This document shows, piece after piece, positions 19,960 through 28,232 of a stretch of DNA of 64,000 nt (position 1 is the first letter of the stretch; each line of letters starts with the position of its first letter). The DNA is from Spinactinospora alkalitolerans. GTDB lineage: Bacteria; Actinomycetota; Actinomycetes; Streptosporangiales; Streptosporangiaceae. Location: contig NZ_JACCCC010000001.1 of NCBI RefSeq assembly GCF_013408795.1, positions 5,642,001-5,706,000 on the forward strand, in the 5' to 3' direction. The notes beneath the pieces were generated by a model that saw nothing but the letters and a program-made list of their open reading frames with translations, did not search any database and was not told the origin of the DNA. Made by a program: the position numbers and the translations under genes.

Positions 19960-21178
19960 CTACGGCTCGTAGTAGTAGTAGTAGACCTCCCGCGTGATCC
20001 TGCCTTCGGCCACGGTGTAGAGCGACATCTTCGTCTTCGTGGCGCGCTCGCCGGTCGGTACGTGGATCTCGTCGAAGGTGAAGCGGACGGCGAACCGGTC
20101 CTGCGCCACGAACGGGCCCTCGACCTCCACGCCGTGGATCTCGTAGTCGGCGGTGAGCCTGCGGCTGTTGGCCATGATCTCCTCCAGGCCGCGCAGCTCC
20201 TTCCGTTCCCCGGCGGTTTCGAGCGGCGCGATCCGCACCATGTCCGTCGACATGAACTTCGGGGTGTCCACGAACCTGTTCTGCCGGAACAGGGAGACGT
20301 AGGCGCCACCGACCTCCTGCGCGGACAGCGGGCGGAAGGCGTCGGCGTGGTCGGCGGCCCACTCGCGGAACGTGCGCGCGGGGACGCCGGTGACCTCCTC
20401 CACCGTGTGCGTGACCGGTTCCGGCTCGGTGACCAGTGAGCCCCAGTGGCCGAGCGCGCTGTCGACGTAGCCGGGGTCGCCCCAGGAGGCGAGCAGCTCC
20501 TCGCGCGCTTCATCGAGCGGGAGCTCGTTCCAGTGCACCGGGAGGCCGGTCGCCTCGCCGATGATGCGGGCCTGTTCGGCCTGGGTCACCGCCTCGGGCC
20601 CGGTGAGGACGTACTTCGCCCCGGCGTGCCCTTCCTCGGTCAGCGCCCGCACCGCCACGGCCGCGATGTCGCGCTCGTCGATCAGCGACCGGGCCGCCCC
20701 ACCGTAGGGCCAGCGGACCGCGCCCTCGCGAATCTGGTCGGCCCATATCAACGTGTTGGTCGCGAACCCGCCGACGCGCAGGAACGTCCACTCCAGCCCG
20801 GACTTCTCGATCAGGTGCTCGACCTCGCCCCAGAACCCGTTCTCCTCCGGTGCGCGGTCGTCGCGCACCGACATCGCGGAGAGGTAGACGATGCGCCGCG
20901 CGTGCTCGGCGACCACGTCCAGGAGCGCCGGCGCGGCCTCGGTCGTGAAGAACGGCCAGAGCAGGAACACCGACCGCACGCCGTTCAGGGCCGCGTCCAG
21001 GTCCTCCGGAGCGTTCAGATCGCCGCGGACGACCTCGACCCCGTCCGGGAGGCCGGCGGGTGCCGGAGTCTCGGGCCAGCGCCCGGACGTCGGCGCCCAT
21101 GTCGTGCAGCCGGGACACGACGTGCCGTCCGACGTTGCCGGTCGCCCCGATGACCAGGACCTTGCCTTGCTCGGTCAT
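19960..21178 (-). pseudogene. NmrA-like NAD(P)-binding protein with SnoaL-like tail, frameshifted
   Basis: The reading starts at ATG (complement of 21176-21178, GGAGG upstream) with KVLVIGATGNVGRHVVSRL, an NmrA/SDR nucleotide-binding start. It leaves frame near 21050-21062 and resumes as GLPDGVEVVRGDLNAPEDL, NGVRSVFLLWPFFTTEA and onwards. Removing one C from a CCC run restores one protein of about 405 residues. The C-terminal third (GLEEIMANSRRLTADYEIHG onward) looks like a SnoaL/NTF2-type domain fused to the NmrA fold. Either the gene is broken or the base call is wrong; the rest shows no decay. Confidence 0.75.
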
Positions 21179-21354
21179 GGAATCCTCCTCTTCCGTGGTG
21201 GCGGAACACCGACCGTGCCGATCGGTGGAGGAGCCGGATCGGACTCTCACCACAAGCCTTCAACCTCAACAAAGGTTCAGGTCAATCCGGTGTACCCATG
21301 TGTGACATCGCTCTCACGGCGGGACCGGCATCCGCCACGGCGGGCGGAAACGCG

Positions 21355-21386
21355 AAAAGGCCCCTCCCGTAGACGGGAGGGGCCTT
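21355..21386 (-). terminator. Terminator downstream of tRNA-Thr
   Basis: A 13-base-pair perfect stem (AAGGCCCCTCCCG with CGGGAGGGGCCTT), a four-base loop and a short U run on the minus strand, 10 bases past the tRNA 3' end. Confidence 0.85.
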
Positions 21387-21396
21387 GCCGGATGAG

Positions 21397-21469
21397 AGCC
21401 GCCTGTCGGAATCGAACCGACGACCTATTCATTACGAGTGAATCGCTCTGCCGACTGAGCTAAGGCGGC
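21397..21469 (-). tRNA. tRNA-Thr (anticodon CGT)
   Basis: Minus-strand cloverleaf: acceptor GCCGCCT pairing with AGGCGGC, D-arm TAGCTCAGTCGGCAGAGC, anticodon stem ATTCA/TGAAT around the loop CTCGTAA (anticodon CGT, reads ACG), and T-arm GTCGGTTCGATTCCGAC. CCA is not encoded. A strong terminator follows. Confidence 0.96.
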
Positions 21470-21565
21470 GTTGTTCGGGCCTCGTGCTCGACGATGCCGG
21501 TACCAGTTTAGCGTCTTCGCGGACCGCCCTGACACAGGTTTGTCCACGGGGCGCGGGAGGCGGTG

Positions 21566-23128
21566 TCAGCAGCGGATGCGGGGAGACCGGTCGTGGGCGC
21601 TGGGGAACCGGTCGAGGTAGGTGTCGACGGCGAACTCGACGAAGCGGGACACGTCGGCGAGGTTGGAGACCGGGCCGAGCGAGACGCGCACCGCGCCGCC
21701 CGTCGGCGGGTCGGCGCGCCCCGGCACGCAGCCGAGGGCGTCGGCCGTGCGCGGGTCGGGAGCCGGGAGGGCCGCCCTGTCCAGGTTGGACGCCGCCTCG
21801 CCGGCCCCCGGGTTGCAGAAGCGGCCGGTGCGCAGCGAGATGCGGTGCGCGGCGGCGTCGCGGGCGACCACCTGCTCGTCGACGACCGCGCCGGCGGGGT
21901 CGAGGAAGTTGAAGGCGACCGTGCCGCCGCGGGCCTCGGTGCCGGCCGGGCCGTAGAGCCGGACCAGCGGCATGCCGGTGGAGTGCCGGGCCGTGGTGAG
22001 CCGGTCGATCAGCCACCCCGTCAGGCAGCGCACCCGCGTGTTGACCGTGCCCAGTCCGATTCCGGAGAGCCGGCGCAGGCCCGCCTCCACGTCGGGGACG
22101 GATAGGAAGTTCGGCGTCCCGTCCTCGAACGCCGACTCCTCCGCCGCCGTCCCGCGCCACTCGCCCCGCGCGCCGGAGGCCGGGACCGCGCCGCCGGACG
22201 ACCAGGGGCGCCGCAGCCGCGCCAGCGCGTCCCTGCGCGCCACCAGGCAGCCGAGGCCGGTGGGGTAGCCGAGCAGCTTGTACCAGCTCACCGGCATGAA
22301 GTCGGGTTTGGTCTCGGACAGGTCGACCGGGTTCGCCGGCGCGTAGGCCGCCGCGTCCAGCAGGACGTCGAAACCGTGCTCGTGGGCCAGGTCGATCCAG
22401 TCCAGCGGGTGCTGCACGCCGGTGAAGTTGCTCTGCGCGGGGTAGCCGAAGAGGCCGGCCCCGCGCTCCCCGTCCCTGCGCGGCCGCAGGCGGCCCGTTC
22501 TGCCGCCGTGGCGGCGCAGCGCGGCGGCGAGCCCGGGCTCGTCGCCGCGCAGTTCGAGGTCGGTGAGGCCGACGGCGTCGACCGCCGCGCCCCTGGCGCG
22601 CGCGAAATCGCGGATACCGGTGACGCAGGTGTGGTTGTCCCGCAGGTGCACGAACCGGCGGCCGGTCCCGAAGGGGTAGGCCTCGCCGACGAGCCGGCAG
22701 GCGCCGGTGGCGTTGGCGGTGAAGATCGCGGCGTACTCCTGGGGGTCGGCGTTGAAGTGCGCCAGCACCGCGCTCCGGGTGCGCCGCACCAGTTCCGACG
22801 ACGCCAGGGACGCCGGGCCCGTCGAGTGCGGGTGGCCGAAGCAGCCGCCGCTCAACCGCGCGGCGTGCGCGCGCACCTGCGCCCGCGCCGGCAGCCCGGC
22901 CCCGGCGTGGTCGAGGTAGACGTGGTCGCCCTCGTCCAGGTACCCGTACTCCTCCGCCCGCAGTTCGTCGAGCCGGACGGTCCGCAGGTAGTCCGGGTAG
23001 GCCTCGAGGAAGGCGGCCCGCCCCGGAACCGGCCGCGCCTCCGACGGCGCCGGAGGCCGCATCCCCTCCGATTCACGCGTCGCGCCCGCCCCGAACAGAG
23101 CGGGCGCGACGTGGTCCCCCAGGTCCAT
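21566..23128 (-). CDS. Class V aminotransferase (cysteine desulfurase / Mo-cofactor sulfurase-like)
   Basis: PLP enzyme of 520 residues. YLDHAGAGLPARAQVRAH is the typical MoCo-sulfurase-type opening, IFTANATGACRLVGEAYPF the cofactor phosphate region, VLLDAAAYAPANPVDLS the PLP aspartate strand, and PVSWYKLLGYPTGLGCLVAR holds the Schiff-base lysine. The C-terminal MOSC domain of eukaryotic sulfurases is absent. The start is ATG (complement of 23126-23128) with GGGGGAG upstream. No molybdenum gene is adjacent, so the sulphur acceptor is unknown. Confidence 0.85.
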   Translation of the reverse strand: MDLGDHVAPALFGAGATRESEGMRPPAPSEARPVPGRAAFLEAYPDYLRTVRLDELRAEEYGYLDEGDHVYLDHAGAGLPARAQVRAHAARLSGGCFGHPHSTGPASLASSELVRRTRSAVLAHFNADPQEYAAIFTANATGACRLVGEAYPFGTGRRFVHLRDNHTCVTGIRDFARARGAAVDAVGLTDLELRGDEPGLAAALRRHGGRTGRLRPRRDGERGAGLFGYPAQSNFTGVQHPLDWIDLAHEHGFDVLLDAAAYAPANPVDLSETKPDFMPVSWYKLLGYPTGLGCLVARRDALARLRRPWSSGGAVPASGARGEWRGTAAEESAFEDGTPNFLSVPDVEAGLRRLSGIGLGTVNTRVRCLTGWLIDRLTTARHSTGMPLVRLYGPAGTEARGGTVAFNFLDPAGAVVDEQVVARDAAAHRISLRTGRFCNPGAGEAASNLDRAALPAPDPRTADALGCVPGRADPPTGGAVRVSLGPVSNLADVSRFVEFAVDTYLDRFPSAHDRSPRIRC

Positions 23129-23460
23129 GTCTCCCCCTGACGCGCATTTTCCCGCAGGTGGGAGCCATGATCCGGAGAAAGGGCCGGCTTTGTGCAGAAT
23201 TTAACCCAGACCAGGGGACCCCGTCGGGGCGGCACGCCCGGACCGCCGCACCGACTCATCCGAAAGCGGGCGCCGAACACATGACCGGCCTTGTTTCGAC
23301 CACTGAGGTCTGACGGTCGGGTTCGCACAGGGGGTCGGCTGTCGCAGTGCGCGCAGCGCCGGCGGCACAGCAGGTCCGAACCCTGGAAACCTCACCCCGG
23401 CCCGCGAACGCAGCGGTCAAAGCTCGATATCGGCGCGGCCTTGGACGTCCGATCCGCGTG
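23129..23460. other. Intergenic region holding dispersed repeat copy 3
   Basis: Upstream of the aminotransferase gene and downstream of the peptidase gene. The first part (23129-23300) should hold the aminotransferase promoter; the remainder is largely the repeat at 23308-23418. No gene is seen. Confidence 0.5.
23308..23418 (+). repeat. Dispersed intergenic repeat, copy 3
   Basis: Shares long blocks with the copies at 8692-8803 and 16015-16127: GTCTGACGGTCGGGT, GGGGTCGGCTGTCGC and GTGCGCGCAGCGCCGGCGGC. It lies 43 bases past the 3' end of the minus-strand peptidase gene. Confidence 0.8.
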
Positions 23461-24993
23461 TCAGCGCTCCTGGCAGACCATTCCGTCCTCCGGCGCCCGC
23501 GCGCTCAGCAGGTAGGTGTCGACGGCCTGGTCGACGCAGGCGTTGCCCATGCGGTAGGCCGTGTGGCCGTCCCCCTCCCTGGTGAGCAGCACGCCGGAGT
23601 CCAGGGCCGCGGCGAGGCTCTCCGCCCAGTGGTACGGAGTGGCCGAATCCCGGGTGGTGCCCACGACCAGAATCGGGTCGGCGCCGGCCCCGTCGACCTC
23701 GACCGGCTCGGAGACCGCCTCCTCCGGCCAGTACGCGCACGGCAGCGCGCCCCAGGCCATGGACGGGCCGAAGAGCGGAGACGCCTCGGCGGCCTCGGCG
23801 GCGGCCTCCTCGTAGGCGCCGATGTCGCGCGGGCTGCGGTGGTCGGCGCAGTTGACCGCGACGAGGGCCGCCGTGGCGTTCTCGTAGTCGCCGCCCGGCT
23901 CGCGGCCGTAGAGCAGGTCGCCGAGCTCCAGCAGGGCGGTGCCGTCGCCGTCGAATGCGTCGTCGATCCCCTCGCGGACCTGCGGCCAGTAGCGGTCGCT
24001 GTACAGCGCCGCGAGCACGCCCATCTCCAGCCGGGCCCGGTTGGCCTCGCGGCCGTCGCCGAGGGTGCTGCGCAGCGGCTCCTCGCCGGCCTGCTCCAGC
24101 AGCCCGGCGAGCCGGTCGACGCCCTGCCGCACGGTCGTGTCCGGCCCCTCCGACAGGGGGCAGTCCGGGCGGGCGAGGCAGTCCTCGACGAACGCGTGCA
24201 GCGCCGTGGTGAACCCCTCGGCCTGCTGGACGCCCATCTCCAACTGGTCCAGGCCCGGGTCCATGGCGCCGTCGAGGACCAGTGCGCGCACGCGCTCGGG
24301 GAACCGCTCGGCGTAGAGGGCGCCGATGTAGGTGCCGTAGGACTTGCCGAGGTAGGTGAGCCGGTCGTCGCCGAGGGCCGCGCGCAGCACGTCCACGTCC
24401 CGGGCGACGTCGGCGGTGCCGACATGCGGCAGGAGGTCGCCGGAGCGCGCCTCGCACGCCTCGACGAACTCCCGGTTGGACTCCTCCAGCTCCTCCAGGC
24501 CCTCGGGGGTGACCTCGGTGGCGTCGCCGTCGCCGTCCTCGCTCTCGACCTGGCCGCCCAGGTACTCGTCGAGATCGGCGCGCTCCAGGCAGACGAGCGG
24601 ACTGCTCTCGCCGACGCCGCGCGGATCGAACCCGACGACGTCGAACTCGCGCCGCACCTGCTCGCTGACGACGCCGGAGGCCGCGCGCACGTAGTCCAGG
24701 CCCGAGCCGCCGGGCCCGCCGGGGTTGATCACCAGCGACCCCGCGGGGTCGCCGCCGCCGACCGCGGGCAGCCGCATGACCGCGATGTCCAGCCGCTCCC
24801 CCTCGGGTTCGGCGTAGTCGAGCGGGACCTCGAGGGTGGCGCACTCCAGCTCGCCCTCGCACTCCTCCCAGGAGATCTCCTGCTCGTAGAAGAGGGCGAG
24901 CGGGTCGGCCGGCTCCTCCTGCGCACCGCCGCCGCAGCCCGCGGCGAGCAGCGCGATCGCGAGGGCGCAGCCCGCCGGGCCGGTTCTGTTCAC
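23461..24993 (-). CDS. Secreted alpha/beta-hydrolase, tripeptidyl aminopeptidase (SlpD/SlpE/TAP type), lipoprotein
   Basis: Exported serine peptidase that removes tripeptides from protein N-termini in Streptomyces relatives. The signal peptide ends in a lipobox, LLAAGCGG, so it should be lipid-anchored. SLVINPGGPGGSGLDYVR is the oxyanion region, GFDPRGVGES follows, the nucleophile is in LGKSYGTYIGALYAERFPE, and VVGTTRDSATPYHWAESLA and GHTAYR supply the acid and histidine. GTG (complement of 24991-24993) overlaps the ricT stop as GTGA. Placement behind ricT and holB is the usual actinobacterial order. Confidence 0.93.
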   Translation of the reverse strand: MNRTGPAGCALAIALLAAGCGGGAQEEPADPLALFYEQEISWEECEGELECATLEVPLDYAEPEGERLDIAVMRLPAVGGGDPAGSLVINPGGPGGSGLDYVRAASGVVSEQVRREFDVVGFDPRGVGESSPLVCLERADLDEYLGGQVESEDGDGDATEVTPEGLEELEESNREFVEACEARSGDLLPHVGTADVARDVDVLRAALGDDRLTYLGKSYGTYIGALYAERFPERVRALVLDGAMDPGLDQLEMGVQQAEGFTTALHAFVEDCLARPDCPLSEGPDTTVRQGVDRLAGLLEQAGEEPLRSTLGDGREANRARLEMGVLAALYSDRYWPQVREGIDDAFDGDGTALLELGDLLYGREPGGDYENATAALVAVNCADHRSPRDIGAYEEAAAEAAEASPLFGPSMAWGALPCAYWPEEAVSEPVEVDGAGADPILVVGTTRDSATPYHWAESLAAALDSGVLLTREGDGHTAYRMGNACVDQAVDTYLLSARAPEDGMVCQER

Positions 24994-25862
24994 TCGCTCC
25001 CGCTCTCGGTGTCGGTGTGGGGGTCGCCGGTGCCGCCGTGGGCGCCCTCGTAGGCCTGCCGGGGGCCGCAGACGGCGGCGCGGTCGCAGGCGCAGCGCCG
25101 CCCGCCGTCGTTGAGCCGGACCACGACCTTCTCGGCCGGGACGTTGTGCCCGACCACGACGCCGTCGCCCTCGGGGGTGCTGACGCGGCCGCCCCGGCGC
25201 GGGGTGGTGGCCTTGAACTCCGCGTACAGGGGGTGCTCGTACTTGAGGCAGCACATCAGCCTGCCGCACGCGCCGGCGATGCGCATCGGGTTGACCGGGA
25301 GGTCCTGCTCCTTGGCCATGCGCACGGAGACGGGCTCGAAGTCCTTCAGAAACGTCGCGCAGCACAGGTCCCGCCCGCACGGGCCGATCCCGCCCTGCAG
25401 GCGCGCCTCGTCGCGGGCGCCGACCTGCCGCAGTTCCACCCGGGCCGCCAGCGCCCGCGAGAGTTCGCGCACGAGGTCGCGGAAGTCCACGCGCTTGGGG
25501 GAGGAGAAGTAGATCGTGAAGACGGGCTCGCCCGACTCCCCGGTGACGTAGTCGACGCCGACGACCTTCATGGGCAGCCCGTGCGCCCGGATCAGCCGCT
25601 TGGCGACCGGCCGGGCCTCGGCCCGCCGCCGGCGGTTGCGCTCGTCCCTGGCGATGTCGGCCCGCGTGGCCGGGCCTGCGCAGACCGGCAGGCCGTCGAC
25701 GTCCTCGCTGACCCACTGCGGCGCCCACACGCATTCGGCCACTTCGGGGCCCTCGTCGGTGGGCACGAGCACCTTGTCGCCCACCTTCGGCTCGGCCCCT
25801 CCGGGGTCGAGGTAGTACAGCCGCCCGTACCGCTCGAAGCTGACCGCCATCATCATGCCCAC
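24990..25862 (-). CDS. PSP1-domain protein (RicT-like)
   Basis: In Bacillus the homologue RicT belongs to an Fe-S-containing complex affecting RNA processing; in actinobacteria the role is unstudied. The conserved cysteine segments GGIGPCGRDLCCATFLKDF and GACGRLMCCLKYEHPLYAEF are both present, after the PSP1 core PVFTIYFSSPKRVDFRDLVR. A C-terminal CACDRAAVCG adds more cysteines. Several ATGs stand at the N-terminus (MGMMMAVSFERYG); any of the first three is possible. It lies between holB and the peptidase and overlaps the latter by four bases. Confidence 0.9.
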   Translation of the reverse strand: MGMMMAVSFERYGRLYYLDPGGAEPKVGDKVLVPTDEGPEVAECVWAPQWVSEDVDGLPVCAGPATRADIARDERNRRRRAEARPVAKRLIRAHGLPMKVVGVDYVTGESGEPVFTIYFSSPKRVDFRDLVRELSRALAARVELRQVGARDEARLQGGIGPCGRDLCCATFLKDFEPVSVRMAKEQDLPVNPMRIAGACGRLMCCLKYEHPLYAEFKATTPRRGGRVSTPEGDGVVVGHNVPAEKVVVRLNDGGRRCACDRAAVCGPRQAYEGAHGGTGDPHTDTESGSE

Positions 25863-25991
25863 GGGGCCACCTTATGGGGTGAACCACACCGCGGGGGTGC
25901 TGCGGCCGGTCCTCCGCGCCGTCGCCCGCGCTCTCGGGGCCCGGTCCCGTCGCGCGGGCTCCGGCGGGGGGCGAAGGACCTCACTCGGACT

Positions 25992-27164
25992 TCACCCCAT
26001 GTGCAGCGCCGCCGTCATGGCCTCTATGGCGATCTGGGGGTGCACGTTGGCCGCGATGCGGCGGCGGCACTCCATGATGGCGTCGATGCGGCGCAGGGTG
26101 GACTCGGGGGTGCTGCCCCCCGCGACGCGGCGGAGGTCGGCCCGGTGGCTCGCGGTGGACAGCTCCACCTGCGCGCCCAACTGGAGGGTGAGCACGTCGC
26201 GATAGAAGGCGACCAGGTCCATCAGCGCCAGGTCGTAGGTGTCGCGTTTGATCCGGGTGGCCCGGCGCTTCTGCTGCTCTTCGAGGTCCTTGAGCGCACC
26301 GGCGGCGCCGCGGACGGCCTTGGCCACGCCCTTGCCGGTGGAGCCCTCGCCGAAGGCGGCCTTGAGGTCGGACTTCTCCTGCTCATCCAGCGCGCTCGTG
26401 GTCTCCTTGGACTCGGCCTCGGCGAGCTCGTAGAGCCGGGCGGCCGCCGACACGCACGCGCCCAGGCCGTCGAGGCGGGCGGGGATCGACAGCACCTCGT
26501 CGCGCCGCTCGCGGGCGGCCGGGTCGGTGGCCAGGGCGCGGGCGCGCTCCAGGTGGCCGGCCGCGGCCCTGGCCGCCTCGGCCGCGGCGCCGGGGGCGAT
26601 GCCGTCGCGCCGGACCAGCGCGTCGACGACCGCGTCGGTGCCCGGAGTGCGCAGGGTCACCAGGCGGCAGCGTGAGCGGATCGTGACGAGCAGGTCCTCG
26701 GCCGTCGGCGTGCACAGCAGCCACACCGTGCGCGGGGAGGGCTCCTCGACCGCCTTCAGCAGCGCGTTGGAGGCCGCCTCGGTGGCCCGGTCGGCGTCCT
26801 CGAACAGCACGATCCGGAACCGCCCGCCCGTCGGCCGGGAGGCCGAGCGCAGTACGAGGTCGCGGGTCTTGTCGATGCCGAAGCTCAGCCCGCTGGGCCG
26901 CACGTAGAGCACGTCGGCGTGCGTTCCGGCCAGCACCTGGTGGCAGGACGGGCAGTGCCCGCACCCGCCGTCGGGGCACTGCAGCGCGGCGGCGAACGCC
27001 CGCGCGGCCTGCGCGCGCCCCGAACCGGGCGGCCCGGTGAACAGCCACGCGTGCGTCATGCCGGCTCCGGAGCCGCCCGCGAGCAGCTCATCGGCCGCGC
27101 GCGTGGCCGAGCGCAGCCGCTCGATCACCGTGTCCTGGCCCACCAGGTCGTCGAAGACGCTCAT
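25992..27164 (-). CDS. holB: DNA polymerase III delta' subunit
   Basis: Part of the clamp loader that opens the beta clamp onto DNA. MSVFDDLVGQDTVIERLRSA is the typical actinobacterial start; the P-loop is degenerate (GPPGSGRAQAA, Lys replaced by Arg), as in delta' subunits that do not hydrolyse ATP; a four-cysteine zinc module (CPDGGCGHCPSC) follows; and the sensor region FEDADRATEAASNALLKAVEEP is intact. ATG (complement of 27162-27164) with TGAGGA upstream is preferred to the longer open frame. It lies downstream of the MFS-tmk gene, with cbiZ inserted in opposite orientation. Confidence 0.93.
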   Translation of the reverse strand: MSVFDDLVGQDTVIERLRSATRAADELLAGGSGAGMTHAWLFTGPPGSGRAQAARAFAAALQCPDGGCGHCPSCHQVLAGTHADVLYVRPSGLSFGIDKTRDLVLRSASRPTGGRFRIVLFEDADRATEAASNALLKAVEEPSPRTVWLLCTPTAEDLLVTIRSRCRLVTLRTPGTDAVVDALVRRDGIAPGAAAEAARAAAGHLERARALATDPAARERRDEVLSIPARLDGLGACVSAAARLYELAEAESKETTSALDEQEKSDLKAAFGEGSTGKGVAKAVRGAAGALKDLEEQQKRRATRIKRDTYDLALMDLVAFYRDVLTLQLGAQVELSTASHRADLRRVAGGSTPESTLRRIDAIMECRRRIAANVHPQIAIEAMTAALHMG

Positions 27165-27343
27165 CGTCCTCAGCATAGAAGCCCGGGACGACACCGGGGA
27201 TGCGTCCCGCTCGATCGGGGCCGGCGCGTTCCCCGACCGCGCGCCGCGTTCCCGGGGGCCGACCTCGTCCCGCGCCCGCGCGTCGCGCCCCGTCCCCGGT
27301 GGGCGCGGGGCGCGCGGCCCCCGCACCGGTAAGGTCGTGCGCC

Positions 27344-28081
27344 GTGACAGCCGATGACGGCGGCGCGGCGGGCCGCACCGCGTGCGGAACCCTGCTGAAG
27401 CTCACCACGCACTACCGCGAGGAGGGCGGGAGGCTGCTGAGTGCGCTCGTGTGGGACGCGGGCCCCGGGTGGCGCATGGTGGCCTCGGGCGTGCTCGGCG
27501 GCGGGATCGGCGACCGCTCCTACGTCGTGAACGCGCAGGTCGACGGCGACTACCGGCGCACCGACCCGGCGCGCCACCTGTCGGAGATCGCCGCGGCGGC
27601 CGGGGAGTCCGGGCGCGGCGTGGGGATGCTCACGGCCGCCGATGTCGAGCGGGCGCGGTTCGCCGTCGACGGCGGGGTCGAGGCCGTCGCCACGGTCGGT
27701 CTGGGCCGCCCCACCTGGGCCGCCGCCGAGCCCGAACTCGACGAGGCCCGCATCGGCGCCTCCCCGCCCGTCCAGCGGCCGGGGACGATCAACATCATCG
27801 TGGCGGTCCCCGCCCCGCTGTCCGACGCCGCGCTGGTCAACGCGGCCACCACCGCGACCGAGGCGAAGGTGCAGGCGCTCCTGGAGGCCGGGTACCCCTG
27901 CACCGGGACCGCCTCCGACGCGGTCTGCGTCGCGGCCCTCGCCTCTGACACGTGCACGGCCCCGATCGAGGCGTTCGGCGGCCCCCGGTCGCGCTGGGGC
28001 GCGCGCACCGCCCGCGCGGTCCGCGCCGCCGTCCACCAGGGCGCGGTCGAGGACGCCCAGCGCCGAGCCGCCCGCCACTGA
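27344..28081 (+). CDS. cbiZ: Adenosylcobinamide amidohydrolase
   Basis: Cleaves the aminopropanol linkage of (pseudo)adenosylcobinamide to cobyric acid, the CbiZ route of cobinamide salvage. Features consistent with the family are SGVLGGGIGDRSYVVNAQVD near the N-terminus, GVGMLTAADVERA, ATVGLGRPTWAA, GTINIIVAVPAPLSDAALVN, and KVQALLEAGYPCTGTASDAV. GTG at 27344 has AAGG about 12 bases upstream; the frame is open further left without family match. No other cobalamin gene is nearby. It is oriented against the flanking holB and tmk genes. Confidence 0.82.
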   Translation: MTADDGGAAGRTACGTLLKLTTHYREEGGRLLSALVWDAGPGWRMVASGVLGGGIGDRSYVVNAQVDGDYRRTDPARHLSEIAAAAGESGRGVGMLTAADVERARFAVDGGVEAVATVGLGRPTWAAAEPELDEARIGASPPVQRPGTINIIVAVPAPLSDAALVNAATTATEAKVQALLEAGYPCTGTASDAVCVAALASDTCTAPIEAFGGPRSRWGARTARAVRAAVHQGAVEDAQRRAARH

Positions 28082-28232
28082 GGTTCGCAGAGGTTGCGTG
28101 GCCTGGGTCTGGCGAACGGGTGGCCAAGGTCCACTGTGCGACCTTGTCGCCGGGTCGCGACCGGTCCCGTCGGCGCATCCGCGACTTCCGAAAACCTCAA
28201 TGGCCGCGTCGCGGCAGCCGCGGGGGAATCCG

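Noticed and set aside
23461-25887. Single 808-residue minus-strand frame
   Set aside because: Its first part is ricT read in the wrong frame; the real peptidase starts at GTG 24993 with a lipoprotein signal, overlapping the ricT stop.
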